Assembly (NCBI RefSeq): GCF_042682525.1
Contig: NZ_JBHUHP010000002.1
Location: 114,693 to 178,692 of the forward strand
Origin: Blastococcus_B deserti
GTDB lineage: Bacteria; Actinomycetota; Actinomycetes; Mycobacteriales; Geodermatophilaceae
Length of the DNA: 64,000 nucleotides
Direction: 5' to 3'
The notes below the pieces were generated by a model, which did not search any database, was not told the DNA's origin, and worked only from the letters and a program-made list of their open reading frames with translations. Both the position numbers and the translations under genes were made by a program. This document shows, one piece after another, positions 42,659-51,774 of the stretch (position 1 is the stretch's first letter; every line of letters starts with the position of its first letter).

Positions 42659-43876
42659 GACGACAGCCCGGGCGCCCTTCCCGAGGACCGTCACCCCGCC
42701 GGCGCTGACGTGGTAGCGCTCCTTGTCCGCCGCGTGGTCGACGCCGATCCGCGCCCACGGGGGCACCACGACGTTCTTGTCGAGGATCGCCCGCCGCACG
42801 TAGGCGCCCTCGCCGATCTGGACGCCGTCCATGAGCACGCTGTCCTCGACCCGGGCCCCCCGCTCGACGCGGACGCCGGGCGAGACGACGGAGTTGTGCA
42901 CCGAGCCGCCGCCCAGGATGGCCCCGGCGCTGACCATCGACTCCTCGGCCCGCCCGCCGAGCACGAACTTCGCCGGCGGCAGCTGCGGCGGCAGGGTGAA
43001 GATCGGCCAGCGGTCGTTGTAGAGGTTGAAGACCGGGGTCACCGAGACCAGGTCCATGTGGGCGTCGAAGTAGGAGTCGATCGTCCCGACGTCGCGCCAG
43101 TAGCCGTGGTCGCGCTCGGTGGCCCCCGGCACGATGTTGGTCGAGAAGTCGTAGACCCACGCCTCACCGGCGTCGGCGAGCATCGGCATGATCGAACCGC
43201 CCATGTCGTGGACGGAGTTCTCGTCCTCGGCGTCGGCGCGCAGCGACTCGAGCAGCGCCTCGGTGGTGAAGACGTAGTTGCCCATGGAGGCGAAGCTCTC
43301 CTCGGGCGAGTCCGGGAGGCCCGGCGGGTCCGCCGGCTTCTCCAGGAAGCCGCGGACCTTCCCGGCGGCGTCGGCGTCGATGACGCCGAACTCCGTGGCG
43401 TCGCGCCGCGGCACCCGCAGGCCCGCGATGGTCACCCCCGCGCCCGTCTGCAGGTGCTGGTCGATCATCTGCCCGGGGTCCATGCGGTACACGTGGTCGG
43501 CGCCGAAGACGACGACGATGTCCGGCCGGGCGTCGTAGATGAGGTTGAGGCTCTGGAAGATCGCGTCGGCGCTGCCCGTGTACCAGCGGGGGCCCAGCCG
43601 CTGCTGCGCCGGCACCGGCGTGACGTAGTTGCCCAGCAGCTGCGACATCCGCCAGGTCGTCGTGATGTGCCGGTCGAGGCTGTGGCTCTTGTACTGCGTC
43701 AGGACGGCGATCTGCCGGATCTCGGCGTTCACCAGGTTGGAGAGCACGAAGTCGATCAACCGGTAGTTGCCCCCGAAGGGCACCGCCGGCTTCGCCCGGT
43801 CCGCCGTCAGGGGGGAGAGCCGTTTGCCCTCGCCGCCTGCGAGAACGATGCCGAGAACCCGTGGACCGCCGCGCAT
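42656..43876 (-). CDS. glgC: Glucose-1-phosphate adenylyltransferase
   Basis: A 406-aa ADP-glucose pyrophosphorylase. The nucleotidyltransferase motif LAGGEGKRLSPLTADRAKPA is at residues 12-31, VVFGADHVYRMD in the middle, and a left-handed beta-helix domain (VVVPPWARIGVDH end) follows. It makes ADP-glucose from glucose-1-phosphate and ATP for glycogen or alpha-glucan synthesis. It is divergent from the GlgM/GlgA gene with 65 nt between starts, as in mycobacteria. Confidence 0.96.
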   Translation of the reverse strand: MRGGPRVLGIVLAGGEGKRLSPLTADRAKPAVPFGGNYRLIDFVLSNLVNAEIRQIAVLTQYKSHSLDRHITTTWRMSQLLGNYVTPVPAQQRLGPRWYTGSADAIFQSLNLIYDARPDIVVVFGADHVYRMDPGQMIDQHLQTGAGVTIAGLRVPRRDATEFGVIDADAAGKVRGFLEKPADPPGLPDSPEESFASMGNYVFTTEALLESLRADAEDENSVHDMGGSIMPMLADAGEAWVYDFSTNIVPGATERDHGYWRDVGTIDSYFDAHMDLVSVTPVFNLYNDRWPIFTLPPQLPPAKFVLGGRAEESMVSAGAILGGGSVHNSVVSPGVRVERGARVEDSVLMDGVQIGEGAYVRRAILDKNVVVPPWARIGVDHAADKERYHVSAGGVTVLGKGARAVV

Positions 43877-43941
43877 GACCGCAACGTAGCCGTAACTCGG
43901 GACGTCCGCTCCACCTGCTCGCGCGGGTTACGCCCCCTAGG

Positions 43942-45123
43942 GTGACGGCCGTGCGGATCGGGATCGTGACGAGGGAGTGGCCGCCGGACGTCTACGGCGG
44001 GGCCGGCGTCCACATCGAGCACCTCGTGGCGGCGCTGCGCACCCTGCCGGAGGGGCCGGAGATCGACGTCCACTGCTTCGGCGACCCGCGGCCGGACGCG
44101 ACGGCGCACGCGGTGCCGCCCGGGCTGAAGGACGCCAACGGAGCGCTGCAGGCCATCGGTGTCGACGTCGAGATGGCGGCCGCGCTCGAGGGTGCCGACC
44201 TCGTCCACAGCCACACCTGGTACGCCAACACGGCGGGGCTGCTGTCCTCCCTGGTGTACGGGGTGCCGCACGTGATCACCGCGCACTCGCTCGAGCCGCG
44301 GCGGCCGTGGAAGGCCGACCAGCTGGGCGGCGGCTACCGGCTGTCGTCGTGGGCGGAGCGCACCGCCTATCTCGCGGCCGACGCGGTCATCGCGGTCAGC
44401 AACGGGATGCGGCTCGACGTGCTCGACGCCTATCCCGACCTCGACCCCGCGCGCGTGCACGTCGTCGGCAACGGCGTGGACGCCCAGGCCTACCGGCCGG
44501 TGCACGACCCGGACGTCGTCCGCGGGCTGGGCGTGGACCCCGGCCGGCCCTACGCGCTCTTCGTCGGGCGGATCACCCGGCAGAAGGGCGTCATGCACCT
44601 GCTCGCCGCCGCCGAGCAGCTGCCGCCCGAGGCCGGCCTCGTGCTCTGCGCCGGTGCGGCCGACACCCCGGGCGAGCGGCAGCAGGTGGCCGACGCGGTC
44701 ACGGAGCTGCAGGCCCGGCGCAGCGGTGTCGTGTGGATCGAGGCGATGCTGCCGCGGGAGCAGCTCGTGCCCCTGATCACCGGCGCCACCGTCTTCGTCG
44801 TCCCCTCCGTCTACGAGCCGCTCGGCATCGTCAACCTGGAGGCCGCGGCCTGCGGCACCGCGGTCGTCGCCAGCGCGGTCGGCGGCATCCCCGAGGTGGT
44901 CGCCGACGGCCGGACCGGTCTGCTGGTGCCCTACGACCCGGACGACGTCGCGGCGTTCGAGAACGGCCTCGCCGCCCGGATCGCCGAGCTGCTGGCCGAC
45001 CCGGACCGGGCGGCGGCGATGGGCGCGGCCGGCCGGGAGCGGGTGCTCGCGGAGTTCGGCTGGCCGGCGATCGCGCAGCAGACCGTCGAGGTCTACTCCG
45101 CCGTCCTCGCCGCACGGCGCTGA
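43942..45123 (+). CDS. glgM: ADP-glucose-dependent glycosyltransferase (GlgM/GlgA, actinobacterial GT4 type)
   Basis: A 393-aa GT4-type transferase. REWPPDVYGGAGVHIEHLVA is at the N-terminus, HSHTWYANTAGLL and GNGVDAQAYRPV in the middle, and the donor site GRITRQKGVMHLL with VYEPLGIVNLEAAACGTAVV later. The family is often annotated as glycogen synthase, but the M. tuberculosis orthologue (Rv1212c) is known to make maltose-1-phosphate from ADP-glucose. It is divergent from glgC and followed by the cobalamin riboswitch. GTG start at 43942. Confidence 0.93.
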   Translation: MTAVRIGIVTREWPPDVYGGAGVHIEHLVAALRTLPEGPEIDVHCFGDPRPDATAHAVPPGLKDANGALQAIGVDVEMAAALEGADLVHSHTWYANTAGLLSSLVYGVPHVITAHSLEPRRPWKADQLGGGYRLSSWAERTAYLAADAVIAVSNGMRLDVLDAYPDLDPARVHVVGNGVDAQAYRPVHDPDVVRGLGVDPGRPYALFVGRITRQKGVMHLLAAAEQLPPEAGLVLCAGAADTPGERQQVADAVTELQARRSGVVWIEAMLPREQLVPLITGATVFVVPSVYEPLGIVNLEAAACGTAVVASAVGGIPEVVADGRTGLLVPYDPDDVAAFENGLAARIAELLADPDRAAAMGAAGRERVLAEFGWPAIAQQTVEVYSAVLAARR

Positions 45124-45139
45124 CCCGGCCCGCTGGTAG

Positions 45140-45262
45140 ATTGCGGCTGCCGACTCGTCGGCGGCGCAGCGGCAGCGAACCCGGTGCGAACCCGGGGCTG
45201 TCCCGCAACTGTGATGGTCGCCTGCTGACCTGAGCCAGATCGCCTGCCCTGCGTCATGTTCC
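45140..45262 (+). promoter_or_regulatory. Cobalamin (B12) riboswitch
   Basis: The conserved core reads GCGAACCCGGTGCGAACCCG at 45174-45193, then GGGGCTGTCCCGCAACTGTGA; the B12-box-like GAGCCAGATCGCCTGCC is at 45232-45248. A GACCCT/AGGGTC hairpin at 45264-45282 probably belongs to the expression platform. It should repress btuFCD when adenosylcobalamin is bound. Confidence 0.92.
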
Positions 45263-45341
45263 CGACCCTCGCGGCAAGGGTCGCGCATCGGGCGTCGGGC
45301 AGCTCATGGGCGACGCGCGCCGCCTCCCCTGGAGGCCCCCT

Positions 45342-46277
45342 GTGCCCCGTTCGCTCCCCCGCGCGCTGTCCGCCCTCCCCCTCGGCCTGCTGCTGACGCT
45401 CACCGCCTGCGGCGGCGACTCCACCGACGTGGACACCGCGGCCCCGGAGAGCTCCGCGTCCGGCGCCTTCCCGGTCACCGTCAGCGGCGCCGACGGCGAG
45501 CTGACCCTGCAGGAGCGTCCCGAGACCATCGTGTCGATGTCCGCGACCGCCACCGAGATGCTCTTCGCGATCGGCGCCGGCGACCAGGTCGAGGCGGTCG
45601 ACGACACCTCGAACTACCCGGACGAGGCGCCGACCACCGAGCTGTCGGCCTTCACCCCCAACGCCGAGGCGATCGCGGAGTACGCGCCCGACCTCGTCGT
45701 CCTCAGCGACGACCTCAACGGCATCGTCGACGCGCTCGACGCGCTGTCCGTGCCGACGCTGCTGCTGCCCGCGGCCACCACCGTGGAGGACACCTACGAG
45801 CAGCTCGAGACCCTCGGCGACGCGACCGGCCACGCCGAGGAGGCCGGCGAGGTCGTCGCCGACGTGCAGGACCGGATCGCCGCCGCGGTCGAGTCGGTGG
45901 GGGGCGAGGCGGAGGGGATGCGCGTGTACCACGAGCTCGACCCGAGCTTCTACTCCGCGGCGAGCAGCACCTTCATCGGCAGCATCTACACGATGTTCGG
46001 CCTGGAGAACATCGCCGACTCCGCCCCCGACGCCGCCGGCGGGTACCCGCAGCTGTCGGCGGAGTACGTCGTCGGCCAGGCACCGGACCTCATCGTGCTC
46101 GCCGACACGATCTGCTGCGAGCAGTCCGCGGAGACGGTCGCCCAGCGACCGGCCTTCGACACCGTCCCCGCCGTCCGGGAGGGGCGGATCCTGGAGGCCA
46201 GCGACGACGTGGCGTCCCGCTGGGGGCCGCGGATCGCCGACTTCGCCGAGTCCGTCGCCGGGGTCCTGCAGGGCTGA
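45342..46277 (+). CDS. btuF: Cobalamin/iron-type ABC substrate-binding lipoprotein (BtuF-like)
   Basis: A 311-aa binding protein. The signal peptide ends in a lipobox (LTAC followed by GG). The Peripla_BP_2 fold has RPETIVSMSATATEMLFAIG, LVVLSDDLNGIV and PDLIVLADTICCEQSAE late. The GTG at 45342 has GGAGG 6 nt upstream and is preferred over the ATG at 45306, which lies nearer the riboswitch. The riboswitch directly upstream indicates corrinoid uptake; the protein delivers it to BtuCD. Confidence 0.9.
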   Translation: MPRSLPRALSALPLGLLLTLTACGGDSTDVDTAAPESSASGAFPVTVSGADGELTLQERPETIVSMSATATEMLFAIGAGDQVEAVDDTSNYPDEAPTTELSAFTPNAEAIAEYAPDLVVLSDDLNGIVDALDALSVPTLLLPAATTVEDTYEQLETLGDATGHAEEAGEVVADVQDRIAAAVESVGGEAEGMRVYHELDPSFYSAASSTFIGSIYTMFGLENIADSAPDAAGGYPQLSAEYVVGQAPDLIVLADTICCEQSAETVAQRPAFDTVPAVREGRILEASDDVASRWGPRIADFAESVAGVLQG

Positions 46278-46304
46278 GGACGGCGACCCGATGACGACGA
46301 CCCG

Positions 46305-47393
46305 ATGACGACGACGACGCCCGGCGCGCCGTCCGGCACCGCCCGGCCGGCCCCCTCGCGGGGCGGCCTGCGCCCGGGGGCGGCGCTGGCCGGGGCCGGG
46401 CTGGCCCTCGTCCTCGCCCTGCTGGCGGGGACCTGGGTGGGCGCGCTGCCCCTGCCGCCGGGCGCCGTCGTCGTCACGCTGCTCGACCGGCTGCTCGCCC
46501 CGCTGGGCGTCGCGGTGCCCGGTGGCCTGGAGGGGACGGAGGCGGCGGTGCTGCTGGAGCTGCGCCTGCCCCGGGTGCTGCTCGCCTCGCTGGTGGGCGC
46601 CGGGCTGGCCGTCTCCGGCGCGGCGTACCAGGGCGTCTTCCGCAACCCGCTGGCCGACCCCTACCTGCTCGGCGCGGCCGCCGGCGCCGGGCTGGGCGCG
46701 ACCCTGGTGATCGCCTACTCCCCCGTCCAGGCGGTGGGGCCGATCGGCATCGTGCCGCTCGCCGCCTTCGCCGGCGCCCTGGCCGGCGTCGGGTGCGCCC
46801 TGGCGCTGGGCACGGTGGCAGGCGGCTCGCACAACGCGACGCTGCTGCTGGCCGGCATCGCCGTCGCCGCGTTCCTCGCCGCCGCCCAGACGCTGGTCCA
46901 GCAGCAGAACACCGAGGACCTGCGCGAGGTCTACGGCTGGCTGCTGGGGCAGCTCGGGCGGTCCCAGTGGTCCGACGTCCTGCTGGTGCTCCCGTACCTG
47001 GCCGCCGCGTGCACGGTGCTGCTGCTCTGCGGTCGAGCCCTCGACGTCCTCGCCGTCGGCGACGACGAGGCGAGCTCGCTCGGCGTCCACCCCGGGCGGC
47101 TGCGGCTGCTGGTCATCCTGGCCGCCTCGCTCGCGACGGCCGCCGCGGTGGCCGTGAGCGGTCTGATCGGCTTCGTCGGCCTGGTGGTGCCGCACATCGT
47201 GCGCCGGCTGGTCGGCGGCTCCCACGCCCGCGTGCTGCCCATGTCGCTGCTGGTCGGCGGCGCCTTCCTCGTCCTCGCCGACCTGGTCGCCCGCGTCGTC
47301 CTGGCTCCGGCCGAGCTCCCGATCGGCGTGGTCACCGCATTCGTCGGCGCCCCGTTCTTCGCCGGCCTGCTGTGGGCAGGGGCGCGGCGGTGA
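46305..47393 (+). CDS. btuC: FecCD-family ABC permease (BtuC-like)
   Basis: A 362-aa permease with ten membrane helices. Family signatures are ELRLPRVLLASLVGAGLAVS, GAAYQGVFRNPLADPYLLG and GFVGLVVPHIVRRLVGGSHA. The ATG at 46305 is used; an ATG at 46291 is followed by an in-frame stop after four codons. It forms the translocation channel with a second copy. The stop overlaps the btuD start (TGATG). Confidence 0.95.
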   Translation: MTTTTPGAPSGTARPAPSRGGLRPGAALAGAGLALVLALLAGTWVGALPLPPGAVVVTLLDRLLAPLGVAVPGGLEGTEAAVLLELRLPRVLLASLVGAGLAVSGAAYQGVFRNPLADPYLLGAAAGAGLGATLVIAYSPVQAVGPIGIVPLAAFAGALAGVGCALALGTVAGGSHNATLLLAGIAVAAFLAAAQTLVQQQNTEDLREVYGWLLGQLGRSQWSDVLLVLPYLAAACTVLLLCGRALDVLAVGDDEASSLGVHPGRLRLLVILAASLATAAAVAVSGLIGFVGLVVPHIVRRLVGGSHARVLPMSLLVGGAFLVLADLVARVVLAPAELPIGVVTAFVGAPFFAGLLWAGARR

Positions 47394-48211
47394 TGAGCCG
47401 GCGGACGGCGGGACCGCGCCCCCCCGCCGAGGGCGGCGCCCACGTGGAGGTCCTCGGCCTGACCGCCGGCTACGGCCGCACGCGGGTGCTCGACGGGGTC
47501 CGGCTGTCGGTCGGGCCGGGCGGCTGGCTGGCGGTGATCGGGCCCAACGGGTCGGGCAAGTCGACCCTGCTGCGCTCGGTCCTCGGCTTCCACCCGCACC
47601 AGGGGCAGGTGCGCATCGACGGCGTCCCGACCACCGGCATGCCCCGCCGGGACCGCGCCCGGTCCATGGCCTACGCGCCGCAGACACCCGTCCTCCCCGA
47701 GGGCGTGACCACCCGCGAGTACGTCACCCTGGGCCGGACCCCCCACCGGCCGCTGCTGTCGGCGCCCCGGAGCGTGGACCGGCAGGTCGTCGCCGACGTC
47801 ATGGAGCGGCTGGGCCTGGCGCCCATGGCCGAGCGGCAGCTGGCCACGCTGTCCGGCGGGGAGCAGCAGCGGGCCGTCCTCGCCCGGGCCCTGGCGCAGC
47901 AGCCGCGGGTGCTGCTGCTCGACGAGCCGACCGCGGCCCTCGACCTCGGCCACGCCCAGCAGGTGCTCGACCTCGTCGACCGGCTGCGCCGCCAGGACGG
48001 GCTCACCGTGGTGAGCACGCTGCACGACCTCACCCTGGCCGGCCAGTACGCCGACCGGCTGGCGCTGCTCTCCGAGGGCCGGGTGGTCGCCGAAGGGTCC
48101 CCGGCGGACGTGCTCACCGCCGAGGCGCTGAGCACCCACTACGGCGCGCGCGCCCGGGTGGTCGACGGGCCCTCCGGGCCGGCAGTGCTGCCGGTCCGCT
48201 CCCCCGACTGA
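47393..48211 (+). CDS. btuD: Cobalamin/iron-siderophore-type ABC ATPase (BtuD-like)
   Basis: A 272-aa ABC ATPase: Walker A GPNGSGKST, signature LSGGEQQRAVLARALAQQ, Walker B LLLDEPTAALDLGH and H-loop VVSTLHD. It powers the BtuFC importer. ATG at 47393 overlaps the permease stop; GTG at 47390 in the same frame is an alternative. The 175-nt region after it (48212-48386) shows no gene. Confidence 0.95.
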   Translation: MSRRTAGPRPPAEGGAHVEVLGLTAGYGRTRVLDGVRLSVGPGGWLAVIGPNGSGKSTLLRSVLGFHPHQGQVRIDGVPTTGMPRRDRARSMAYAPQTPVLPEGVTTREYVTLGRTPHRPLLSAPRSVDRQVVADVMERLGLAPMAERQLATLSGGEQQRAVLARALAQQPRVLLLDEPTAALDLGHAQQVLDLVDRLRRQDGLTVVSTLHDLTLAGQYADRLALLSEGRVVAEGSPADVLTAEALSTHYGARARVVDGPSGPAVLPVRSPD

Positions 48212-48386
48212 GCGGTCCACCCTCTCCGCTCCGCCCACCGGGGGGACGTCGGCCCGCCGGCCCGAGCCAGGACATCGGGTCCGTGCCCCCGCGTACCGCG
48301 CCCCGGCGCACCACCGCTCCCCTGACCAGCGGGTACGCGACCCCACCGGTCGCCAGGCCGCCCGGTGGCTGGAAAGCTCCACCGGC

Positions 48387-49598
48387 ATGACCACCTGGAC
48401 GCCCGACTCGAGCGGCGATCCCCTGCGGTCACTGCTGCGGGCGTCCCATCACCTGCCGGCCCATCGGCTGGGCACGGTCGTCGCCGAACACGCCCGTGAG
48501 CTGGGGGCCCGCGACGCCGTCGTCTACCTGGCCGACTACGAGCAGCACCACCTCATGCCCGTGCGCGGCGACGGCGTGCCGGATCGGGAACCGCTGCCGG
48601 TCGACTCGTCGGTCGGAGGGCTCGCCTTCCGCCGGGTGGAGGTGACCCGGCCCCCCCGGCCCGACGCCGGGGACTCCAGGTTGTGGGTCCCGCTCCTCGA
48701 CGGCGCCGAGCGTGCCGGCGTGCTGGAGGTGGTCTACGACCACGAACCGACGGACTCCGACGAGGAGCTGGCCAGGTCGTTCGCCTCGCTGGTCGCCGAG
48801 CTCACCGTGACCAGGGACGCGTACAGCGACGTCTTCTCCCGCCTGCGCCGCAGCCGGCCGATGAGCGTGGCCGCCGAGATCCAGTGGGAACTGCTGCCCC
48901 CGCTGACGTTCGGCAGCGAGCGCATCGTCATCTCCGCGGCCCTCGAGCCCTCCTACGAGATCGGCGGCGACACGTTCGACTACGCCGTCAACGGGTCGAC
49001 CGCCGAGCTGCTGGTGCTCGACGCCGTCGGTCACGGCCTGCCTGCAGCTCTGCTCGCCACCGCCGCCGTCGGCGCCTACCGCAACGGCCGGCGGGAGGGG
49101 CTCGACCTCGCCGGGATGTCGGCCCTCATGAACCAGGTCATCGCCGACCAGTTCCCGGCCAGCCGGTTCGCCACCGCGCTGCTCGCCCGGCTGGACCTGG
49201 ACACCGGCCGGCTCACCTGGGTCAACGCCGGGCATCCCGCGCCGCTCATCGTCCGGGACATCGGCCTGCTCCTCCCGCACACCTGCCCGTCCTCGCGGCC
49301 GCTCGGCCTCCAGGACCGGCCGGCCGTGGAGTGCCACCTGCAGCTGCAACCCGGTGACCGGGTGCTGCTCTACACCGACGGGATCGTGGAGGCCCGCTCG
49401 CCAGCAGGGGAGTTCTTCGGGGAGGAGCGCCTGGCCGACTTCGTCGTCCGGGCCGAGGCCGCCGGCCATCCGCCGCCGGAGATGCTGCGCCGGCTCATGC
49501 GCAGCGTCATGGACCACCAGGCGGGCCGACTGCAGGACGACGCCAGCATCGTCGTCGTCGAGTGGCGCACCGGGCGCGACGACCAGCTGATCCTGTGA
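48387..49598 (+). CDS. GAF-linked PP2C/SpoIIE-type serine phosphatase
   Basis: A 403-aa protein. Residues about 1-150 look like a GAF-type sensor (RDAVVYLADYEQHHLMPVRG). The C-terminal PP2C domain has SYEIGGDTFDYAVNG, LDAVGHGLPAALLATAAV, YTDGIVEARSPAGEFFGEER and DDASIVVVEW, with the metal-binding aspartates intact. RsbU-like phosphatases of this type act on anti-sigma antagonists in stress signalling. It is the first of four neighbouring signalling or repair genes. Confidence 0.92.
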   Translation: MTTWTPDSSGDPLRSLLRASHHLPAHRLGTVVAEHARELGARDAVVYLADYEQHHLMPVRGDGVPDREPLPVDSSVGGLAFRRVEVTRPPRPDAGDSRLWVPLLDGAERAGVLEVVYDHEPTDSDEELARSFASLVAELTVTRDAYSDVFSRLRRSRPMSVAAEIQWELLPPLTFGSERIVISAALEPSYEIGGDTFDYAVNGSTAELLVLDAVGHGLPAALLATAAVGAYRNGRREGLDLAGMSALMNQVIADQFPASRFATALLARLDLDTGRLTWVNAGHPAPLIVRDIGLLLPHTCPSSRPLGLQDRPAVECHLQLQPGDRVLLYTDGIVEARSPAGEFFGEERLADFVVRAEAAGHPPPEMLRRLMRSVMDHQAGRLQDDASIVVVEWRTGRDDQLIL

Positions 49599-49741
49599 GG
49601 GAGCAGCTTTCCGCGCCGTCCGATGGGAGGTGGACACCGTCGTCGACGGGCTGGTCCAGCCGCCGACCGGGCCGCGCGGGCGCCCCCGGATCCAGACCCG
49701 GCACACCGGGCGGACAGCTCCCCGAGCCCCGATCATGAGGT

Positions 49742-50473
49742 GTGACCATCGCCGGCCGGTTCGAGGCGGCGCTCGTCGAGGAAGCGGCGCCCGACCTCAG
49801 CGGGCCCGAGCTGCTGCCCGTGCGGCTGGCCCGGGCCTGCGCCAGAACCCTTCGGGTCGACGACGCGGGACTGAGCCTGCTGGACCCCGACGACTACCGG
49901 GTACCGCTGGGCGCGAGCTCGGACGAGGCCGCGGCGGCCGAACGTCTCCAGTTCACCGTCGGCGCCGGTCCGTGCACGGCCGCCCAGCAGACGCGTCAGC
50001 CGGTCTTCGCCGTCGAGGAGGAGCTCCGGCGCCGGTGGCCGGCCTTCACCGACCTGCTCTTCCGTGCCACCTCCTACCGCGCCGTGGTGGCGTTGCCCCT
50101 GCCGTCGGCCCTGGCCGGCGCCGGGGCGATCGACCTCTACTTCCGGCGGCCCGACGACGTGCCCGCCCTCGACGTCTTCGAGGCACTGGCGGTGGGCGAG
50201 CTGGTCTCGTCCGCGCTCAGCGAGGCCGCCGTCTGGTCGTCCGGGTCGCCGGCCGAGGGCCCGGCGTGGCTCCAGGGGCCGGCCCCCCGGCGCCGGGCGA
50301 CGGTGTGGGAGGCCGTGGGCAAGGTCAGCGTCGACCTGGAGGTCGGCATCCCGGCCGCGCTGGATCTGCTGCGGGCGTGCGCGTACGCCGGCGGCCGGAC
50401 CACCGAGGACGTCGCCGCCGACCTGCTGGCCGGGCGGCTGCAGCCCGTCGATCTGCGCCCGGCTGCGGGCTGA
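49742..50473 (+). CDS. GAF-ANTAR domain protein
   Basis: A 243-aa protein. The GAF part (residues about 20-160) has DDAGLSLLDPDDYRVPLGAS and QFTVGAGPCTAAQQTRQPVF. The C-terminal segment WEAVGKVSVDLEVGIPAALD, then LLRACAYAGGRTTEDVAADL, matches the ANTAR RNA-binding fold. ANTAR proteins control transcription termination on specific RNA hairpins. The GTG at 49742 is used. It lies 143 nt after the GAF-PP2C gene and could share a stress signal with it. Confidence 0.88.
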   Translation: MTIAGRFEAALVEEAAPDLSGPELLPVRLARACARTLRVDDAGLSLLDPDDYRVPLGASSDEAAAAERLQFTVGAGPCTAAQQTRQPVFAVEEELRRRWPAFTDLLFRATSYRAVVALPLPSALAGAGAIDLYFRRPDDVPALDVFEALAVGELVSSALSEAAVWSSGSPAEGPAWLQGPAPRRRATVWEAVGKVSVDLEVGIPAALDLLRACAYAGGRTTEDVAADLLAGRLQPVDLRPAAG

Positions 50474-50539
50474 GCGGATGTGCGTCACGGCGCAGTCCCA
50501 CGCCGGAATGCGACTCCTCCTGGGGGTGCTGTTCCAAGC

Positions 50540-51658
50540 ATGGGTACAGCCGTCCCGCTGACGCTCTTCGACCCGCCGACCACCCCAGCACCACCCCCCG
50601 CCGACGGCCTGCTGCGGGTGCGGGAGATCTACGCCGAACCAGCGGCTCTGGACTCCACCCGGGGGCGCCGGGTGCTCGGCCGCTTCCCGGAGGCGGAGGT
50701 GATCGAGGTGCCCTCGCACTGGCGGATCCCCGAGCTGCACGGCAATGCCGGCAACGTCGACCGCTGGGTCCGGGTGAAGACCGAGACCCTCGTGCTGGGG
50801 GTCAAGAAGTCGCTGTCGGCCCGGCCGAACAGCCGCTCGTCGAACTGGATCGCCCCGTCCACCGCCAACGGCTGCGCGATGGCGTGCGCCTACTGCTACG
50901 TCCCGCGCCGCAAGGGCTACGCCAACCCGATCACCGTCTTCACCAACATCGAGCAGATCACCGGGTACCTCCGCCGGCACGTCGCCCGTCAGGGTCCCAA
51001 GGCCGAGCCCGACCAGTGCGACCCGGTCAGCTGGGTCTACGACATCGGCGAGAACAGCGACTGCTCGGTGGACGCACTGGTCAGCGACAACGTCGCCGAC
51101 CTGATCGCGACCTTCCGCGGGCTCCCGACGGCCAAGGCGTCCTTTGCGACCAAGTTCGTCAACCGGCAGCTGCTCGACCTCGACCCGGCGGGCCGGACCC
51201 GCGTCCGCTTCAGCCTCATGCCCGACCCCGACGCCAAGCTGCTCGACGTGCGCACCAGCCGCATCGACGAGCGGATCGGCGCCATCGACGACTTCGTGGA
51301 GGCCGGCTACGAGGTCCACCTGAACTTCTCGCCCGTCGTGCTCCGGGACGGGTGGGAGGCCGACTGGACGGCCCTCCTCCGCCGGCTCGACGACCAGCTG
51401 ACGCCGCGCACCAAGGCGCAGGCGGCCGCCGAGGTGATCCTGCTGACCCACAACCGCGACCTGCACGAGGTGAACCTGGGCTGGCACCCCAAGGCCGAGG
51501 ACTTGCTCTGGCGGCCGGAGGTGCAGCAGCCCAAGCGCAGCCAGAACGGGCAGTGGAACGTCCGCTACCGCAACGACGTCAAGCGCGCCGGTGTCGAGCG
51601 GCTGCAGGAGCTCGTCGCGACCACTGCGCCGTGGCTCCGGATCCGGTACGCCTTCTAG
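50540..51658 (+). CDS. splB: Spore photoproduct lyase-family radical SAM protein
   Basis: A 372-aa radical SAM protein of the SPL family. The 4Fe-4S motif is CAMACAYCY with Cys112, Cys116 and Cys119. A further Cys in GENSDCSVDAL (Cys175) is a candidate hydrogen donor. SPL reverses the thymine spore photoproduct without light. The ATG at 50540 follows GGGGGTG. Actinobacteria of this group do not make endospores, yet such proteins occur in UV- and desiccation-tolerant members; whether this one repairs the same lesion is inferred. It is flanked by stress-signalling genes. Confidence 0.92.
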   Translation: MGTAVPLTLFDPPTTPAPPPADGLLRVREIYAEPAALDSTRGRRVLGRFPEAEVIEVPSHWRIPELHGNAGNVDRWVRVKTETLVLGVKKSLSARPNSRSSNWIAPSTANGCAMACAYCYVPRRKGYANPITVFTNIEQITGYLRRHVARQGPKAEPDQCDPVSWVYDIGENSDCSVDALVSDNVADLIATFRGLPTAKASFATKFVNRQLLDLDPAGRTRVRFSLMPDPDAKLLDVRTSRIDERIGAIDDFVEAGYEVHLNFSPVVLRDGWEADWTALLRRLDDQLTPRTKAQAAAEVILLTHNRDLHEVNLGWHPKAEDLLWRPEVQQPKRSQNGQWNVRYRNDVKRAGVERLQELVATTAPWLRIRYAF

Positions 51659-51696
51659 CCGGTCCAGCGACGAGTCGGCATGACGCCATGTCGACA

Positions 51697-51710
51697 ATAC
51701 GTGCACGTAT
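51697..51710. promoter_or_regulatory. 14-bp perfect palindrome upstream of the PAS-GAF-PP2C gene
   Basis: ATACGTGCACGTAT is a perfect 14-bp palindrome 65 nt before the ATG at 51775. A TATGCT at 51708-51713 could be a -10 box overlapping its edge. An operator for an unknown regulator is the likely reading. Confidence 0.5.
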
Positions 51711-51774
51711 GCTGACCAGGGGTGTGCAACCCTGTCCGTGCAGCGCAGTCGACCGGCGGAGGGGAACGGCACGC

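Noticed and set aside
45093..47687. An 864-codon open frame on the minus strand
   Set aside because: It lies opposite btuF, btuC and btuD, which have clear motifs. Its composition is Gly/Arg/Gln-rich and it covers the riboswitch.
48212..48386. GGGTAC as a stress-sigma -10 box before the GAF-PP2C gene
   Set aside because: No matching GTTT-like -35 lies 14-16 nt upstream, so the single hexamer is not enough.
49630..51774. A long upstream extension of the PAS-GAF-PP2C frame
   Set aside because: The frame is open but covers the GAF-ANTAR and splB genes; a strong ribosome site and PAS start occur at 51775.
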